Assembly (NCBI RefSeq): GCF_002631185.1
Contig: NZ_PDNU01000002.1
Coordinates: 181,011-245,010, forward strand
Direction: 5' to 3'
DNA: 64,000 nucleotides
From: Teichococcus rhizosphaerae
Lineage (GTDB): Bacteria; Pseudomonadota; Alphaproteobacteria; Acetobacterales; Acetobacteraceae
The position numbers were made by a program, and so were the translations under genes. The notes beneath the pieces were generated by a model. The model had not been told where the DNA came from, searched no databases, and saw only the letters and a list, made by a program, of their open reading frames with translations. Shown here piece by piece: positions 1 through 7,682 of this stretch (its first letter is position 1; the number at the start of each line of letters is the position of its first letter).

Positions 1-931
1 AGTCGGCGTCGTGGTTCCAGTAGTTGGTGTAGAGCACGTTGTGCCGGCTCACCCATTCCTGGAAGCGCTGGATGAAGGGGCCGGCATCGTCGCCCTGCAC
101 GCCCCACTCGGAATAGGCGGTGGGCTTGTTGCGCTGCCTCGCGAAGTTCTCGATGTAGCGCAGGCCGTAGCGGTCGTCGCGGATGGCCTCGAAGGCGCGC
201 ACCGGGTCGGAGGGCAGGTACTGCTTCTTCCAGTAGAAATCCATGCCGATGATGTCGACATAGTCATCGCCCGGATAGGCCTTCGCGGGATCCATCGTCT
301 GGCCGTAGTTGATGTTCCACTCGAAGCGGAACTTGTCGGACACGGCGCGGAAGGAATCGACGATGTGGCGGAAGGTGGCGACGAAATCCGCCTCCTTGCC
401 TTCCGCCGCCCAGGGGAACCAGTCGCCGTTCATCTCCCAGCCGAGGCGGACGCGGATGGTGCCGTCGGGGAACGGCTTGGTGCGGGCCAGCTCGCGCGCC
501 GCATCCGTGTAGTAGCGGTTGTAGCGGCCGCTGGCCGCCTCGCGCAGGCTGGAGTTCTTCGGGATCATGGCCACCGACCAGAGCGCCGGCAGGTCGTAGC
601 TGTGGAACTGCTGGATGAACCATTGCGGCTTGCCGATCTCGTCCCAGGTGCGCTGCCCGGTGAAGATCATCAGGTGCTCAACCTTGCAGCCGAGCCAGTC
701 CTCGAACTCGCGAACCAGGCTCGCGTCGTTGGCGCCATAGACGCCGAGCGGCGCCGCCTGGGCCGCGGGAGCCAGGGCCGGCGCGGCGGCGAGGCCCGCC
801 AGCAGCGGCACCGCCAGGACGGGCGCCGCGAGGCCCGGGGGCAGAAGCCGGCGCCAGGGGCGCGGGCCCCGCGCACCGACACCCGCCGCCCGTCCCTCTC
901 CGTTCCGCTGCCGCATCGCCTGCTGCCGCAT
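1..931 (-). CDS. Secreted GH26-like glycoside hydrolase (C-terminus beyond window)
   Basis: The first 310 or so residues of a secreted glycosidase whose C-terminus lies beyond the window edge. A GGAGG ribosome site sits just before the ATG. An arginine-rich N-terminus is followed by a hydrophobic stretch ending near APAAQA, which looks like a signal peptide. Two active-site motifs typical of family GH26 (beta-mannanase and related endoglycanases) are visible: GWEMNGDWFPW, carrying the acid/base Glu, and AYSEWGV, carrying the nucleophile Glu. The aromatic NYWNHDAD near the edge also fits this fold. The substrate cannot be read from the sequence; a polysaccharide in or outside the cell envelope is likely. 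It is transcribed away from the neighbouring Anbu operon start, in the same direction. Confidence 0.82.
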   Translation of the reverse strand, partial: MRQQAMRQRNGEGRAAGVGARGPRPWRRLLPPGLAAPVLAVPLLAGLAAAPALAPAAQAAPLGVYGANDASLVREFEDWLGCKVEHLMIFTGQRTWDEIGKPQWFIQQFHSYDLPALWSVAMIPKNSSLREAASGRYNRYYTDAARELARTKPFPDGTIRVRLGWEMNGDWFPWAAEGKEADFVATFRHIVDSFRAVSDKFRFEWNINYGQTMDPAKAYPGDDYVDIIGMDFYWKKQYLPSDPVRAFEAIRDDRYGLRYIENFARQRNKPTAYSEWGVQGDDAGPFIQRFQEWVSRHNVLYTNYWNHDAD

Positions 932-1049
932 GCTGCCTCCGCTCTTTCCACCGTGCGTCATGGCGGGATTGTTCGTGGCGGCAGGTGGCGAGGTAAAGCC
1001 TCCTGGCGCGGATGTGTAGCGTGCTGGCGACCTGTTCAGGCCCAGCAAC

Positions 1050-1781
1050 TCAGGCCCAGTCCGGCCCCGGCATGCTCCGGTAGGCCTCGCGCAGCGCCTC
1101 GGACCAGCTTTCCCGCAGCTCGCGGAAGTAGGGCTCCTCCTCGGTGATGCGGCGCTGGGTGCGGATGAGCTGGGTGCCGGCCTCATAGACCAGCAGGTCG
1201 AGCGGCATGCCGACGGTGAGGTTGGAGCGCAGCGTGCTGTCCATGCTGACGAGGGTGAGCTTCACCCCGTCCTCCAGGCTGCTCTCGTGCCGCAGGGCGC
1301 GGTCCAGGATCGGCTTGCCGTATTTGTGCTCGCCGATCTGCAGGAAGGGCGTGTCCGGCGTCGCCTCGATGAAGTTGCCGGCGGCATAGACCAGATAGAG
1401 CCGCACCGGCCCCCCGGCGATCTGCCCGCCCAGCATGATGGACACGTCGAACCCCACGCCCTGCGCCTTCAGGGTCGGCCCATCCGTCGCATAGACCGCG
1501 CGGATGGCGGCGCCCACGAGCTGCGCCGCGCGGAACATGGTGGGGACGGAGAACAGCGTGTGCCGCCCATCCTCCAGCATCACGCCCTCGCCCAGGTGGT
1601 TCCACACCGCCTGGGTGATGGCCAGGTTGCCGGCCGCCATCAGGCACAGCATCCGCTCGCCCGGGGCGGTCGCCGTGTACATCTTGGAGAAGGTCGAGAT
1701 GTTGTCGACGCCCGCGTTGGTGCGGGTGTCGGCCAGCATCACCAGCCCGTCCCTCAGCCAGAGGCCGACGCAGTAGGTCAA
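1050..1781 (-). CDS. anbu: Anbu-type proteasome-like peptidase (COG3484)
   Basis: A 243-residue bacterial proteasome homologue of the Anbu family. I place the start at a TTG whose last two bases overlap the TGA of the upstream alpha-E gene. This gives the N-terminus M-T-Y-C-V-G, and Thr2 would be the exposed N-terminal nucleophile after Met removal. The family hallmark ADTRTNAGVDNIS follows. The length matches the family. No ATP-dependent unfoldase is encoded beside it. Family knowledge places Anbu with ATP-grasp and alpha-E proteins, probably acting on a ligated peptide or peptide tag; the actual substrate is unknown. The TTGA overlap implies translational coupling, and the protein is probably made at the level of its upstream partner. 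Confidence 0.88.
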   Translation of the reverse strand: MTYCVGLWLRDGLVMLADTRTNAGVDNISTFSKMYTATAPGERMLCLMAAGNLAITQAVWNHLGEGVMLEDGRHTLFSVPTMFRAAQLVGAAIRAVYATDGPTLKAQGVGFDVSIMLGGQIAGGPVRLYLVYAAGNFIEATPDTPFLQIGEHKYGKPILDRALRHESSLEDGVKLTLVSMDSTLRSNLTVGMPLDLLVYEAGTQLIRTQRRITEEEPYFRELRESWSEALREAYRSMPGPDWA

Positions 1782-2728
1782 GGCTGCCGCCCGTTCAGGT
1801 AGAAGCTGCCGATCTCGTGGCCGAGCGCGATGTTCTGGTCGATCACCCCGGTGAGGAACTCGTGCAGCCCGTCCGCCAGGAGCCCGTCGATGCGGCCGTA
1901 GCGCAGCTTGGCGTGCAGGGCGCCGGCCAGCCGGTGGCACTCGCCGCGCGCGCCGCCGCTGGTGCTGGCGATCGCGTCCAGCGTCTGCTCCACGCGGCTG
2001 TAGCAGGCGAGCAGCGAGCGCGGCAGCTCGGGCCGCAGGATCAGCAGCTCCGCCACCTGCTTCGGATCGAGCCGCGCGTGATAGACGTGCTGGAAGGCGC
2101 GCAGCGCGGAAACCGAGCGCAGCACCGCCTGCCACTGCGCGTAGTTCGCTGCGTCCGCCGCCGCCTCGGGCGCGAAGGCGGCGTGCCGCACGTCGAGCAG
2201 CCGCGCCGTGTTGTCGGCCCGCTCCAGGATGGTGCCGAGATGAAGGAAGCTCCAGGCGTCGTCGCGCAGCATGGTGTCGGCCGCGGCGCCGTTGAACAGC
2301 AGGGTGCGGGACTTCACCCAGTCCAGGAAGCCGGGCAGCCGGTCGCCCCGGATGGCGCTGGAATCGAGGCGGCGGAACTCGATCCAGGTGTCGTTGATCG
2401 CCTCCCACATATCGACGGTGAGCGCGGTGCGGACGGTGCGCGCGTTGCGCCGCGCCGCCTCCACGCAGGCGGCGACGCTGGCGGGATTGCCGGGGTCCAG
2501 CGTCAGCCACTGGATGGCGGCGTCCTGCGTCAGCACCGCGTGGCGGGTGCGGAAGGCCGGGTCGCAGCCGGTGGCGATCATCAGCGAACGCCATTCCTCC
2601 TCGGCGGCGCTCAGCGGGTTGGCCAGCAGCGCCATGCGTAGCGTGGCGGCGAGGCCGCGCGCCACGTTGCCGGCGCGCTCGGAATAGCGCCCGAGCCAGA
2701 ACAGGCTGTCAGCGGTACGGGAGAGCAT
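1778..2728 (-). CDS. Alpha-E domain protein (DUF403)
   Basis: A 316-residue alpha-helical protein with the family start MLSRTADSLFWLGRYSERAGN, diagnostic of the alpha-E (DUF403, COG2307) family. It is nearly always next to a circularly permuted ATP-grasp enzyme. Here it starts three bases after that gene's stop and overlaps the Anbu gene at its own stop. The family has no proven biochemical role. Genome-context studies of amidoligases propose that it partners the ATP-grasp enzyme in making a peptide bond or small peptide. The alpha-E helices here are full length with no frame break. Function is inferred from context only. Confidence 0.9.
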   Translation of the reverse strand: MLSRTADSLFWLGRYSERAGNVARGLAATLRMALLANPLSAAEEEWRSLMIATGCDPAFRTRHAVLTQDAAIQWLTLDPGNPASVAACVEAARRNARTVRTALTVDMWEAINDTWIEFRRLDSSAIRGDRLPGFLDWVKSRTLLFNGAAADTMLRDDAWSFLHLGTILERADNTARLLDVRHAAFAPEAAADAANYAQWQAVLRSVSALRAFQHVYHARLDPKQVAELLILRPELPRSLLACYSRVEQTLDAIASTSGGARGECHRLAGALHAKLRYGRIDGLLADGLHEFLTGVIDQNIALGHEIGSFYLNGRQP

Positions 2729-2731
2729 CGT

Positions 2732-4411
2732 TCACTTCTCTCCCGCGGAGCCGTCATTGGCCGGCTTCGCGCCGCGGGGCATCCCGGCCATGCCGCCCAT
2801 CAGCTGCTGCATGCCGCCCATGGACTGGCTCATGCCGCCCGCCGCCCGCTCCTGCCCGGGCTCCGGCGCCGCCCCCTGGCCCGGCTCCCGCGCCTCACCC
2901 GGCGGAAGCGGGGGCGGATCGTCCAGCACCCAGGTGTCCTTGGTGCCGCCGCCCTGGCTGGAATTGACCACCAGCGAGCCCTCGCGCAGCGCCACGCGGG
3001 TCAGCCCGCCCGGCACGATGCGGACGCCCTTGCCGAACAGGACGAAGGGCCGCAGGTCCACATGGCGCGGGCTGATGCCGGTCTCGCACAGCGTCGGCAC
3101 GGTGGAAAGGGCCAGGGTGGGCTGGGCGATGTAGTCGCCGGGGCGGGCCCGGATGCGGGCGGCGAAATCGGCGCGCTGCTCCTCCGTGGCGTGCGGGCCG
3201 ACCAGCATGCCGTAGCCGCCCGAGCCGCGCGCCAGCTTCACCACCAGCTTGTCGAGATTGGCCAGCACATAGTCGCGGTCCGCCTCGCGCTCGCACATGA
3301 AGGTGGGCACGTTGGACAGGATCGGCTCCTCGCCCAGATAGAAGCGGACCATCTCCGGCACGAAGGGATAGACCGCCTTGTCGTCGGCGATGCCGGCGCC
3401 GGGCGCGTTGGCCAGCGCCACGTTGCCCGCCCGGTAGGCCGCCATCAGCCCGGGCACGCCGAGCGCGCTGTCGGGGCGGAACGCCTCCGGGTCGAGGTAG
3501 TCGTCGTCGATGCGGCGGTAGATGACATCGACGCGCTGCGGCCCGGCGGTGGTGCGCATGAACACCACCTTGTCGCGCACGAAGAGGTCGGCGCCCTCGA
3601 CCAGCTCGACGCCCATCTCGTCGGCCAGGAAGGAATGCTCGTAATAGGCGCTGTTGTACGGGCCGGGGGTGAGGACCACCACCTTGGGCGCGCCGTGGCA
3701 GCCGGGCGGGGCGATGCCCTTCAGCGTTTCCAGCAGCTCCTCGGGATAGTGGCTGACGGGCGCGATGCGGTGGCGCGTGAACACGTCCGGGAACAGGCGC
3801 AGCATCGCCTCCCGGTTCTCCAGCATGTAGGAGACGCCGGAAGGCGTGCGGCAATTGTCCTCCAGCACGTAGAACTCGTCCGGCCCGGTGCGCACGAGGT
3901 CGATGCCGGAGATGACGGTGTAGACCCCGCCCGGCGGGGTGAAGCCCACCATCTGCGGCAGGAACCCCTCGTTCTCCCGCACCAGCTCGGCCGGGATGCG
4001 GCCGGCCTTGATGATCTCCTGCGGCCCGTAGGCATCGGCCAGAAAGGCGTTCAGCGCCCTCACCCGCTGCTCCAGCCCCTTGGCGAGACGCTCCCACTCC
4101 TCGCGCGAGAGGATGCGGGGGATGACGTCGAAGGGGATCAGCCGCTCCGGGTCGCCGCCCTCGGTATAGACGGCGAAGGTGACGCCGATGCGGCGGAAGA
4201 GAACCTCCGCCTCGCGTCTCTTCTGGTCGAGGGCGTCCTGCCCCGTGGCCTCCAGGAAGCGGGCCATCTCGGCATAGGGCGGGCGGATGACGCCATCGGC
4301 GTGCATCTCATCGAAGGCGGAGGCAGGGCGATCGGCCACGTTGGTTCCGGCGTCCTCAGCGGTTGGCGGCGTTGCCCCGGAACAAAGGACCCTGGTTCCG
4401 TAAGGTTCCAT
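2732..4411 (-). CDS. Circularly permuted type 2 ATP-grasp amidoligase-like protein
   Basis: A circularly permuted ATP-grasp protein (COG2308) and first gene of the operon with alpha-E and Anbu. The conserved core begins near FDEMHADGVIRPPY. It contains EDNCRTPSGVSYMLENRE and the glycine loop ARGSGGYGMLVGP expected for nucleotide binding. The protein is predicted to ligate an amino group to a carboxylate using ATP; the substrate is unknown. I use the ATG at 4411 (559 residues); internal starts closer to the core, or upstream ones, are possible. Two oddities: a perfect six-base inverted repeat abuts this ATG, and the C-terminus is a Met/Gly-rich tail with repeated GGM units not expected in the core family. 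Confidence 0.85.
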   Translation of the reverse strand: MEPYGTRVLCSGATPPTAEDAGTNVADRPASAFDEMHADGVIRPPYAEMARFLEATGQDALDQKRREAEVLFRRIGVTFAVYTEGGDPERLIPFDVIPRILSREEWERLAKGLEQRVRALNAFLADAYGPQEIIKAGRIPAELVRENEGFLPQMVGFTPPGGVYTVISGIDLVRTGPDEFYVLEDNCRTPSGVSYMLENREAMLRLFPDVFTRHRIAPVSHYPEELLETLKGIAPPGCHGAPKVVVLTPGPYNSAYYEHSFLADEMGVELVEGADLFVRDKVVFMRTTAGPQRVDVIYRRIDDDYLDPEAFRPDSALGVPGLMAAYRAGNVALANAPGAGIADDKAVYPFVPEMVRFYLGEEPILSNVPTFMCEREADRDYVLANLDKLVVKLARGSGGYGMLVGPHATEEQRADFAARIRARPGDYIAQPTLALSTVPTLCETGISPRHVDLRPFVLFGKGVRIVPGGLTRVALREGSLVVNSSQGGGTKDTWVLDDPPPLPPGEAREPGQGAAPEPGQERAAGGMSQSMGGMQQLMGGMAGMPRGAKPANDGSAGEK

Positions 4412-4430
4412 GAAGGGAACAACACCCTTC
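4412..4430 (-). promoter_or_regulatory. Inverted repeat abutting the ATP-grasp start codon
   Basis: A perfect six-base stem (GAAGGG and CCCTTC around a seven-base loop) lies immediately before the chosen ATG on the minus strand. It would fold in the mRNA where a ribosome site should be, and no separate Shine-Dalgarno sequence is seen. It may be a translational control hairpin or a protein-binding dyad in the 224-base divergent gap, or a sign that the true start is elsewhere. No data decide this. Confidence 0.4.
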
Positions 4431-4635
4431 GCAGTTGAACAAGGCACCGCCCCGCCACGCAAGCGTTTCACGGCGAAGATCGCGATGGCCCGGACATCCC
4501 TCACGCGGGCTTGCCCAAGGCTGCGGCACCCCCTGCCCATGCCGGGGGCGATTCGGCCTTGACCGGGAACCGCCCGGCGCCGGAGCCTGGAGGGGCACGG
4601 CCTGCCCGCGCGCGGCCTCCAGGGGGAAGCACAGG

Positions 4636-5316
4636 ATGCGACGCCGCCATCTCCTCGCCTTGCCCGCCGCCTGCGGTGCCGCCATGGCCGCAGGCCCCGG
4701 GCGGGCCAGCGCCGGTCCTGTCGATGTGGCGCTGGTGCTGGCGGTGGACGCCTCGGGCAGCATCGATGCGGAGGATTTCCGCCTGCAGCGCGAGGGCTGC
4801 GCCGGGGCGGTGACGCACCCTTCGGTGCTGGCGGCCATCCGCGGCGGGGCGCTGGGGCGCATCGCCGTCGCCATGGTGGAATGGGGCGCGCCCGGCGGCG
4901 CGGAGACGGTGGTGCCCTGGCACATGGTGGCGGACGCCGCCGGCGCCGCCGCCCTGGCCCGCGCCTTTCTCGCCGCGCCGCGTTCGCGCCAGAGCTGGAA
5001 CGCCATCGGCGACGCGCTCGACCATGCCGCCGCGCTGATCGCCGCCTGCCCCTCCGAGCCGACGCGGGCGGTGATCGACCTTTCGGGCGACGCCCCCGAC
5101 ATGCGCGGCAACCGGCCGGCCCCGGAGGCGCGGGATGCCGCGCTGGCTGCGGGCATCACCATCAACGCGCTGGCCATCCTGGACGGGCGGCCGGACCTGG
5201 CGGAAACCTATGGGCGGACGGTGATCGGCGGCCCCGGCGCCTTTGTCATGGCCGCGCAGGGGCGCGAGGATTTCGCCCGCGCCCTGCGCGCGAAGCTGGT
5301 GCGCGAGATCGCCTGA
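4636..5316 (+). CDS. DUF1194 von Willebrand factor A-like protein, exported
   Basis: A 226-residue protein beginning MRRRHLLALPAACGAAMAAG, a twin-arginine-like or Sec signal peptide. It is followed by a VWA-like domain of the DUF1194 family. The metal-ion-dependent adhesion motif DASGSID is present near residue 40. The later IDLSGDAPDMRGN segment also fits the family. A purine-rich AGGGGGAAG sequence precedes the ATG. The frame is open upstream, but that extension is rich in Arg/Pro and has no family similarity, so I reject it. It probably works in the periplasm in protein binding; no enzymatic role is known. It is read divergently from the ATP-grasp operon and just ahead of a lytic transglycosylase. 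Confidence 0.85.
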   Translation: MRRRHLLALPAACGAAMAAGPGRASAGPVDVALVLAVDASGSIDAEDFRLQREGCAGAVTHPSVLAAIRGGALGRIAVAMVEWGAPGGAETVVPWHMVADAAGAAALARAFLAAPRSRQSWNAIGDALDHAAALIAACPSEPTRAVIDLSGDAPDMRGNRPAPEARDAALAAGITINALAILDGRPDLAETYGRTVIGGPGAFVMAAQGREDFARALRAKLVREIA

Positions 5317-5432
5317 GCTTCACCGCTTCGCAACGAAATGCGGATTAGCCTTTGATTAGCAGGCCCTTCGCGCGGGTCATGCCGGATTTTTCCGCTTGGG
5401 AACGGCGCCAGGGCCGTGCTAGCGACTTCCGC

Positions 5433-6167
5433 ATGACGCCCGCGACCTGCAGGGTGGTGCCCCCGCACCGCCCAAGCCCCGCGGCGTTCCCGTGCCAGCA
5501 GGCACGGAGCGCCTCACCGCCCCGCTCCAGGGGCGCCCACGCAAGACCCCGCAAGGTTCCGCCCGGACGGTGGACGGGGCTCATCCTGGGAACCCTCCTG
5601 CTGGGAGCCCCCATCCTGGCCTCCGGCCCCGCCATGGCGGCGGGGCCACGCTCGGCCTGCCTGGAGGCCGCGCGCGCCGCGGAGCGGAAGCACGACCTGC
5701 CGGAAGGGCTGCTCGTCGCCATTGCCCTCGCGGAGTCCGGGCTGCACGCCCATGCGCTGAGCGTCGGCGGCCGGGCCTACTATCCGGAAAGCCGCGCCGA
5801 GGCGCGGGCCATCCTCGCCGGCGCCAAGGCCGGGCAGCCGGTGATGGCGGGGTGCCTCCAGGTCAACACGCGCGTTCATGCCAAGGCCGGGCAGGACTGG
5901 CCGCTGGACGCGAAACGCTCGGCCGACTGGGCGGCCGGCTATCTTCGCCGCCACTACGGCGACTCCGGCAACTGGGCGGACGCGCTGCGGCGCTGGAACG
6001 GCGGCGGCCCGAACGCCATGAAGCTGGTCTGCCGGGTGGAGGCCAAGCTGCAGGTGGTGCGCCCGGGAAACCGCGTCCTCGGCGCGCCGCCCTGCGGCAA
6101 GGCCCAGACCGCCCGCCTGCGGCGCGACGCCGAGGCCCATCTGGAACTGGCCCAGGCCAGCGACTGA
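5433..6167 (+). CDS. Lytic transglycosylase-like (SLT domain) exported protein
   Basis: A periplasmic murein lytic transglycosylase of the SLT/goose-lysozyme fold. After a long basic N-terminus comes a signal segment (GLILGTLLLGAPILASGPAMA). The catalytic region follows: AIALAESGLHAHAL holds the Glu of the ES motif, then GCLQVNTRVHAK and AAGYLRRHYGDSGNWADALRRWNGG. Family members cleave the glycan between MurNAc and GlcNAc, leaving an anhydro end. The start is uncertain: ATG at 5433 gives 244 residues, a TTG at 5352 would add 27, and neither has a convincing ribosome site. It may form a transcription unit with the DUF1194 gene, 116 bases upstream. Confidence 0.83.
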   Translation: MTPATCRVVPPHRPSPAAFPCQQARSASPPRSRGAHARPRKVPPGRWTGLILGTLLLGAPILASGPAMAAGPRSACLEAARAAERKHDLPEGLLVAIALAESGLHAHALSVGGRAYYPESRAEARAILAGAKAGQPVMAGCLQVNTRVHAKAGQDWPLDAKRSADWAAGYLRRHYGDSGNWADALRRWNGGGPNAMKLVCRVEAKLQVVRPGNRVLGAPPCGKAQTARLRRDAEAHLELAQASD

Positions 6168-6174
6168 GCCGGCG

Positions 6175-6198
6175 GGCGGGGGCCGGCCCTCCCCCGCC
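6175..6198. terminator. GC hairpin between convergent genes
   Basis: An eight-base perfect GC stem with an eight-base loop fills the short gap between the lytic transglycosylase stop and the permease stop. There is no T-run on either side, so it is either a Rho-assisted or a bidirectional barrier hairpin. Confidence 0.5.
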
Positions 6199-7521
6199 TC
6201 AGCCCTGCAGCCAGAACTTCAGCGCAGAGGCGGCCGCGATGACCCACACCGCGCCGCCGACCTGGCCCGCGCGCCCCGCCACCACCTTCACCAGCGCATA
6301 GGCGATGAAGCCGAGGCCGATGCCGGTGGCGATGGAGAAGGTCAGGGGCATGGCCAGCGCGGTGACGATCGCCGGCAGGTACTCCGTGGTGTCGTCCCAG
6401 GCGATGTCGCGCAGGCTCTGCGCCATCAGGCAGGCCACCAGCACCAGCGCCGGCGCCGTGGCGAAGCCGGGGATGGAGGCGGCCAGCGGCGCCAGGAACA
6501 GCGTCACCAGGAACAGCGCCGCGACGGTGAGCGCGGTGAGCCCGGTGCGCCCCCCCGCCTGCACGCCGGCGGCGCTCTCGATGTAGCTCACCGTTGTCGA
6601 GGTGCCGAGCGCCGCGCCGATCATGGCGCCGCCCGAATCCGCCATCAGCGCGCGGCCGAGGCGCGGCACGGAGCCGTCCTTGCGCATCAGCCCGGCGCGG
6701 TGGGTGGTGGCGATCAGCGTGCCGGCATTGTCCAGCAGGTCCACCAGGAAGAAGGTGAAGACGATGCCGACGAGGCCGAGGCCCAGCGCGCCGGCCAGGT
6801 CCATCTGCAGGAAGGTGGGCGCCAGCGAGGGCGGCATGGCGAAGACGCCCTGGAAGGTGGTGAGCCCCAGCGGGATGCCGAGCAGCGCGGTGACCAGGAT
6901 GCCGATGACGATGCCGCCCGTCACGCCGCGTGCCACCAGCCCGGCGATGAGCACGAAGCCCAGGCAGGACAGCAGCGTCGCCGGCTCGCGGAAGGAGCCG
7001 AGGGCCACCAGCGTCGCCGGGCTATCGACCACCAGCCCCATGCCGCGCAGCCCGATCAGGCCGAGAAAGAACCCGATGCCGGCGGCGATGCCGAGCTTCA
7101 GCGAGATCGGGATGGCGTTGATCAGCCATTCGCGGAAACCCGAAACGGAGACGGCGAAGAACACCATGCCCGACAGGAACACCGCGCCCAGGGCCACCTG
7201 CCAGGAGATGCCCATGCCGCCCACCACGGCGAAGGCGAAATAGGCGTTGAGCCCCATGCCCGGCGCCAGCGCCACCGGGTAGTTGGCCAGCAGCCCCATC
7301 AGCGCCGAGCCGATCGCGGCGGCGAGGCAGGTGGCGACGAAGGCCGCGCCATGGTCGATGCCGGCCGCCGCCATCATGCCCGGATTGACGATGACGATGT
7401 AGGCCATGGTGAGGAAGGTGGCGAGGCCCGCCATCATCTCGCGGCGCGGCGTGGTGCCCCGCTCGGCGAGCTCGAAGAAACGTTCCAATGCGGGTGCTCC
7501 GCGGATGCTGTGATGCAGCAT
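6199..7521 (-). CDS. NCS2 family purine permease (AzgA/PbuG-like)
   Basis: A 440-residue inner-membrane protein with many hydrophobic segments, of the AzgA branch of the NCS2 nucleobase permeases. Recognisable family segments are MAYIVIVNPGMMAAAG, the membrane loop ALAPGMGLNAYFAF, and STTVSYIESAAGVQAGGRTGLTAL. The family imports adenine, guanine or hypoxanthine by proton symport. Which purine is used here cannot be told. I start at the ATG giving MLHHSIRGAPALERFFELAERGT, which fits the family N-terminus. The longer frame upstream is arginine-rich and unlike the family. It lies downstream of glnA on the same strand, but a hairpin separates the two, so it is probably transcribed on its own. Confidence 0.9.
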   Translation of the reverse strand: MLHHSIRGAPALERFFELAERGTTPRREMMAGLATFLTMAYIVIVNPGMMAAAGIDHGAAFVATCLAAAIGSALMGLLANYPVALAPGMGLNAYFAFAVVGGMGISWQVALGAVFLSGMVFFAVSVSGFREWLINAIPISLKLGIAAGIGFFLGLIGLRGMGLVVDSPATLVALGSFREPATLLSCLGFVLIAGLVARGVTGGIVIGILVTALLGIPLGLTTFQGVFAMPPSLAPTFLQMDLAGALGLGLVGIVFTFFLVDLLDNAGTLIATTHRAGLMRKDGSVPRLGRALMADSGGAMIGAALGTSTTVSYIESAAGVQAGGRTGLTALTVAALFLVTLFLAPLAASIPGFATAPALVLVACLMAQSLRDIAWDDTTEYLPAIVTALAMPLTFSIATGIGLGFIAYALVKVVAGRAGQVGGAVWVIAAASALKFWLQG

Positions 7522-7571
7522 CTTACCGGCGGTCACGCGCCCTTCACAATTGCCGCGGCGCGGATACGCGA

Positions 7572-7602
7572 AGGGCCGGCGGAGCAAGGCCCCGCCGGCC
7601 CT
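7572..7602 (-). terminator. Terminator hairpin downstream of glnA
   Basis: A perfect eleven-base stem (AGGGCCGGCGG with its complement) around a nine-base loop lies about 80 bases past the glnA stop on the minus strand. Only a short T-rich stretch follows, so it is a hairpin-type terminator of moderate strength. It separates glnA from the permease. Confidence 0.6.
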
Positions 7603-7682
7603 CTTCGTCGATCAGCGGCCGCCCGCGCCAGGGCCGGGAGGAGGCTCTCCCCTCCCCGCCCAGCCGGCAGCCGGCGGAAAGA

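Noticed and set aside
4435..4635. N-terminal extension of the DUF1194 protein by 67 codons
   Set aside because: The extension is Arg/Pro-rich, precedes a proper signal peptide and lies before a good ribosome site at the later ATG.
5343..5360. Direct repeat GATTAGC spaced by four bases, like a PHO box arrangement
   Set aside because: The half-sites do not resemble CTGTCAT and the neighbouring lytic transglycosylase gene has no phosphate link; too short to claim.
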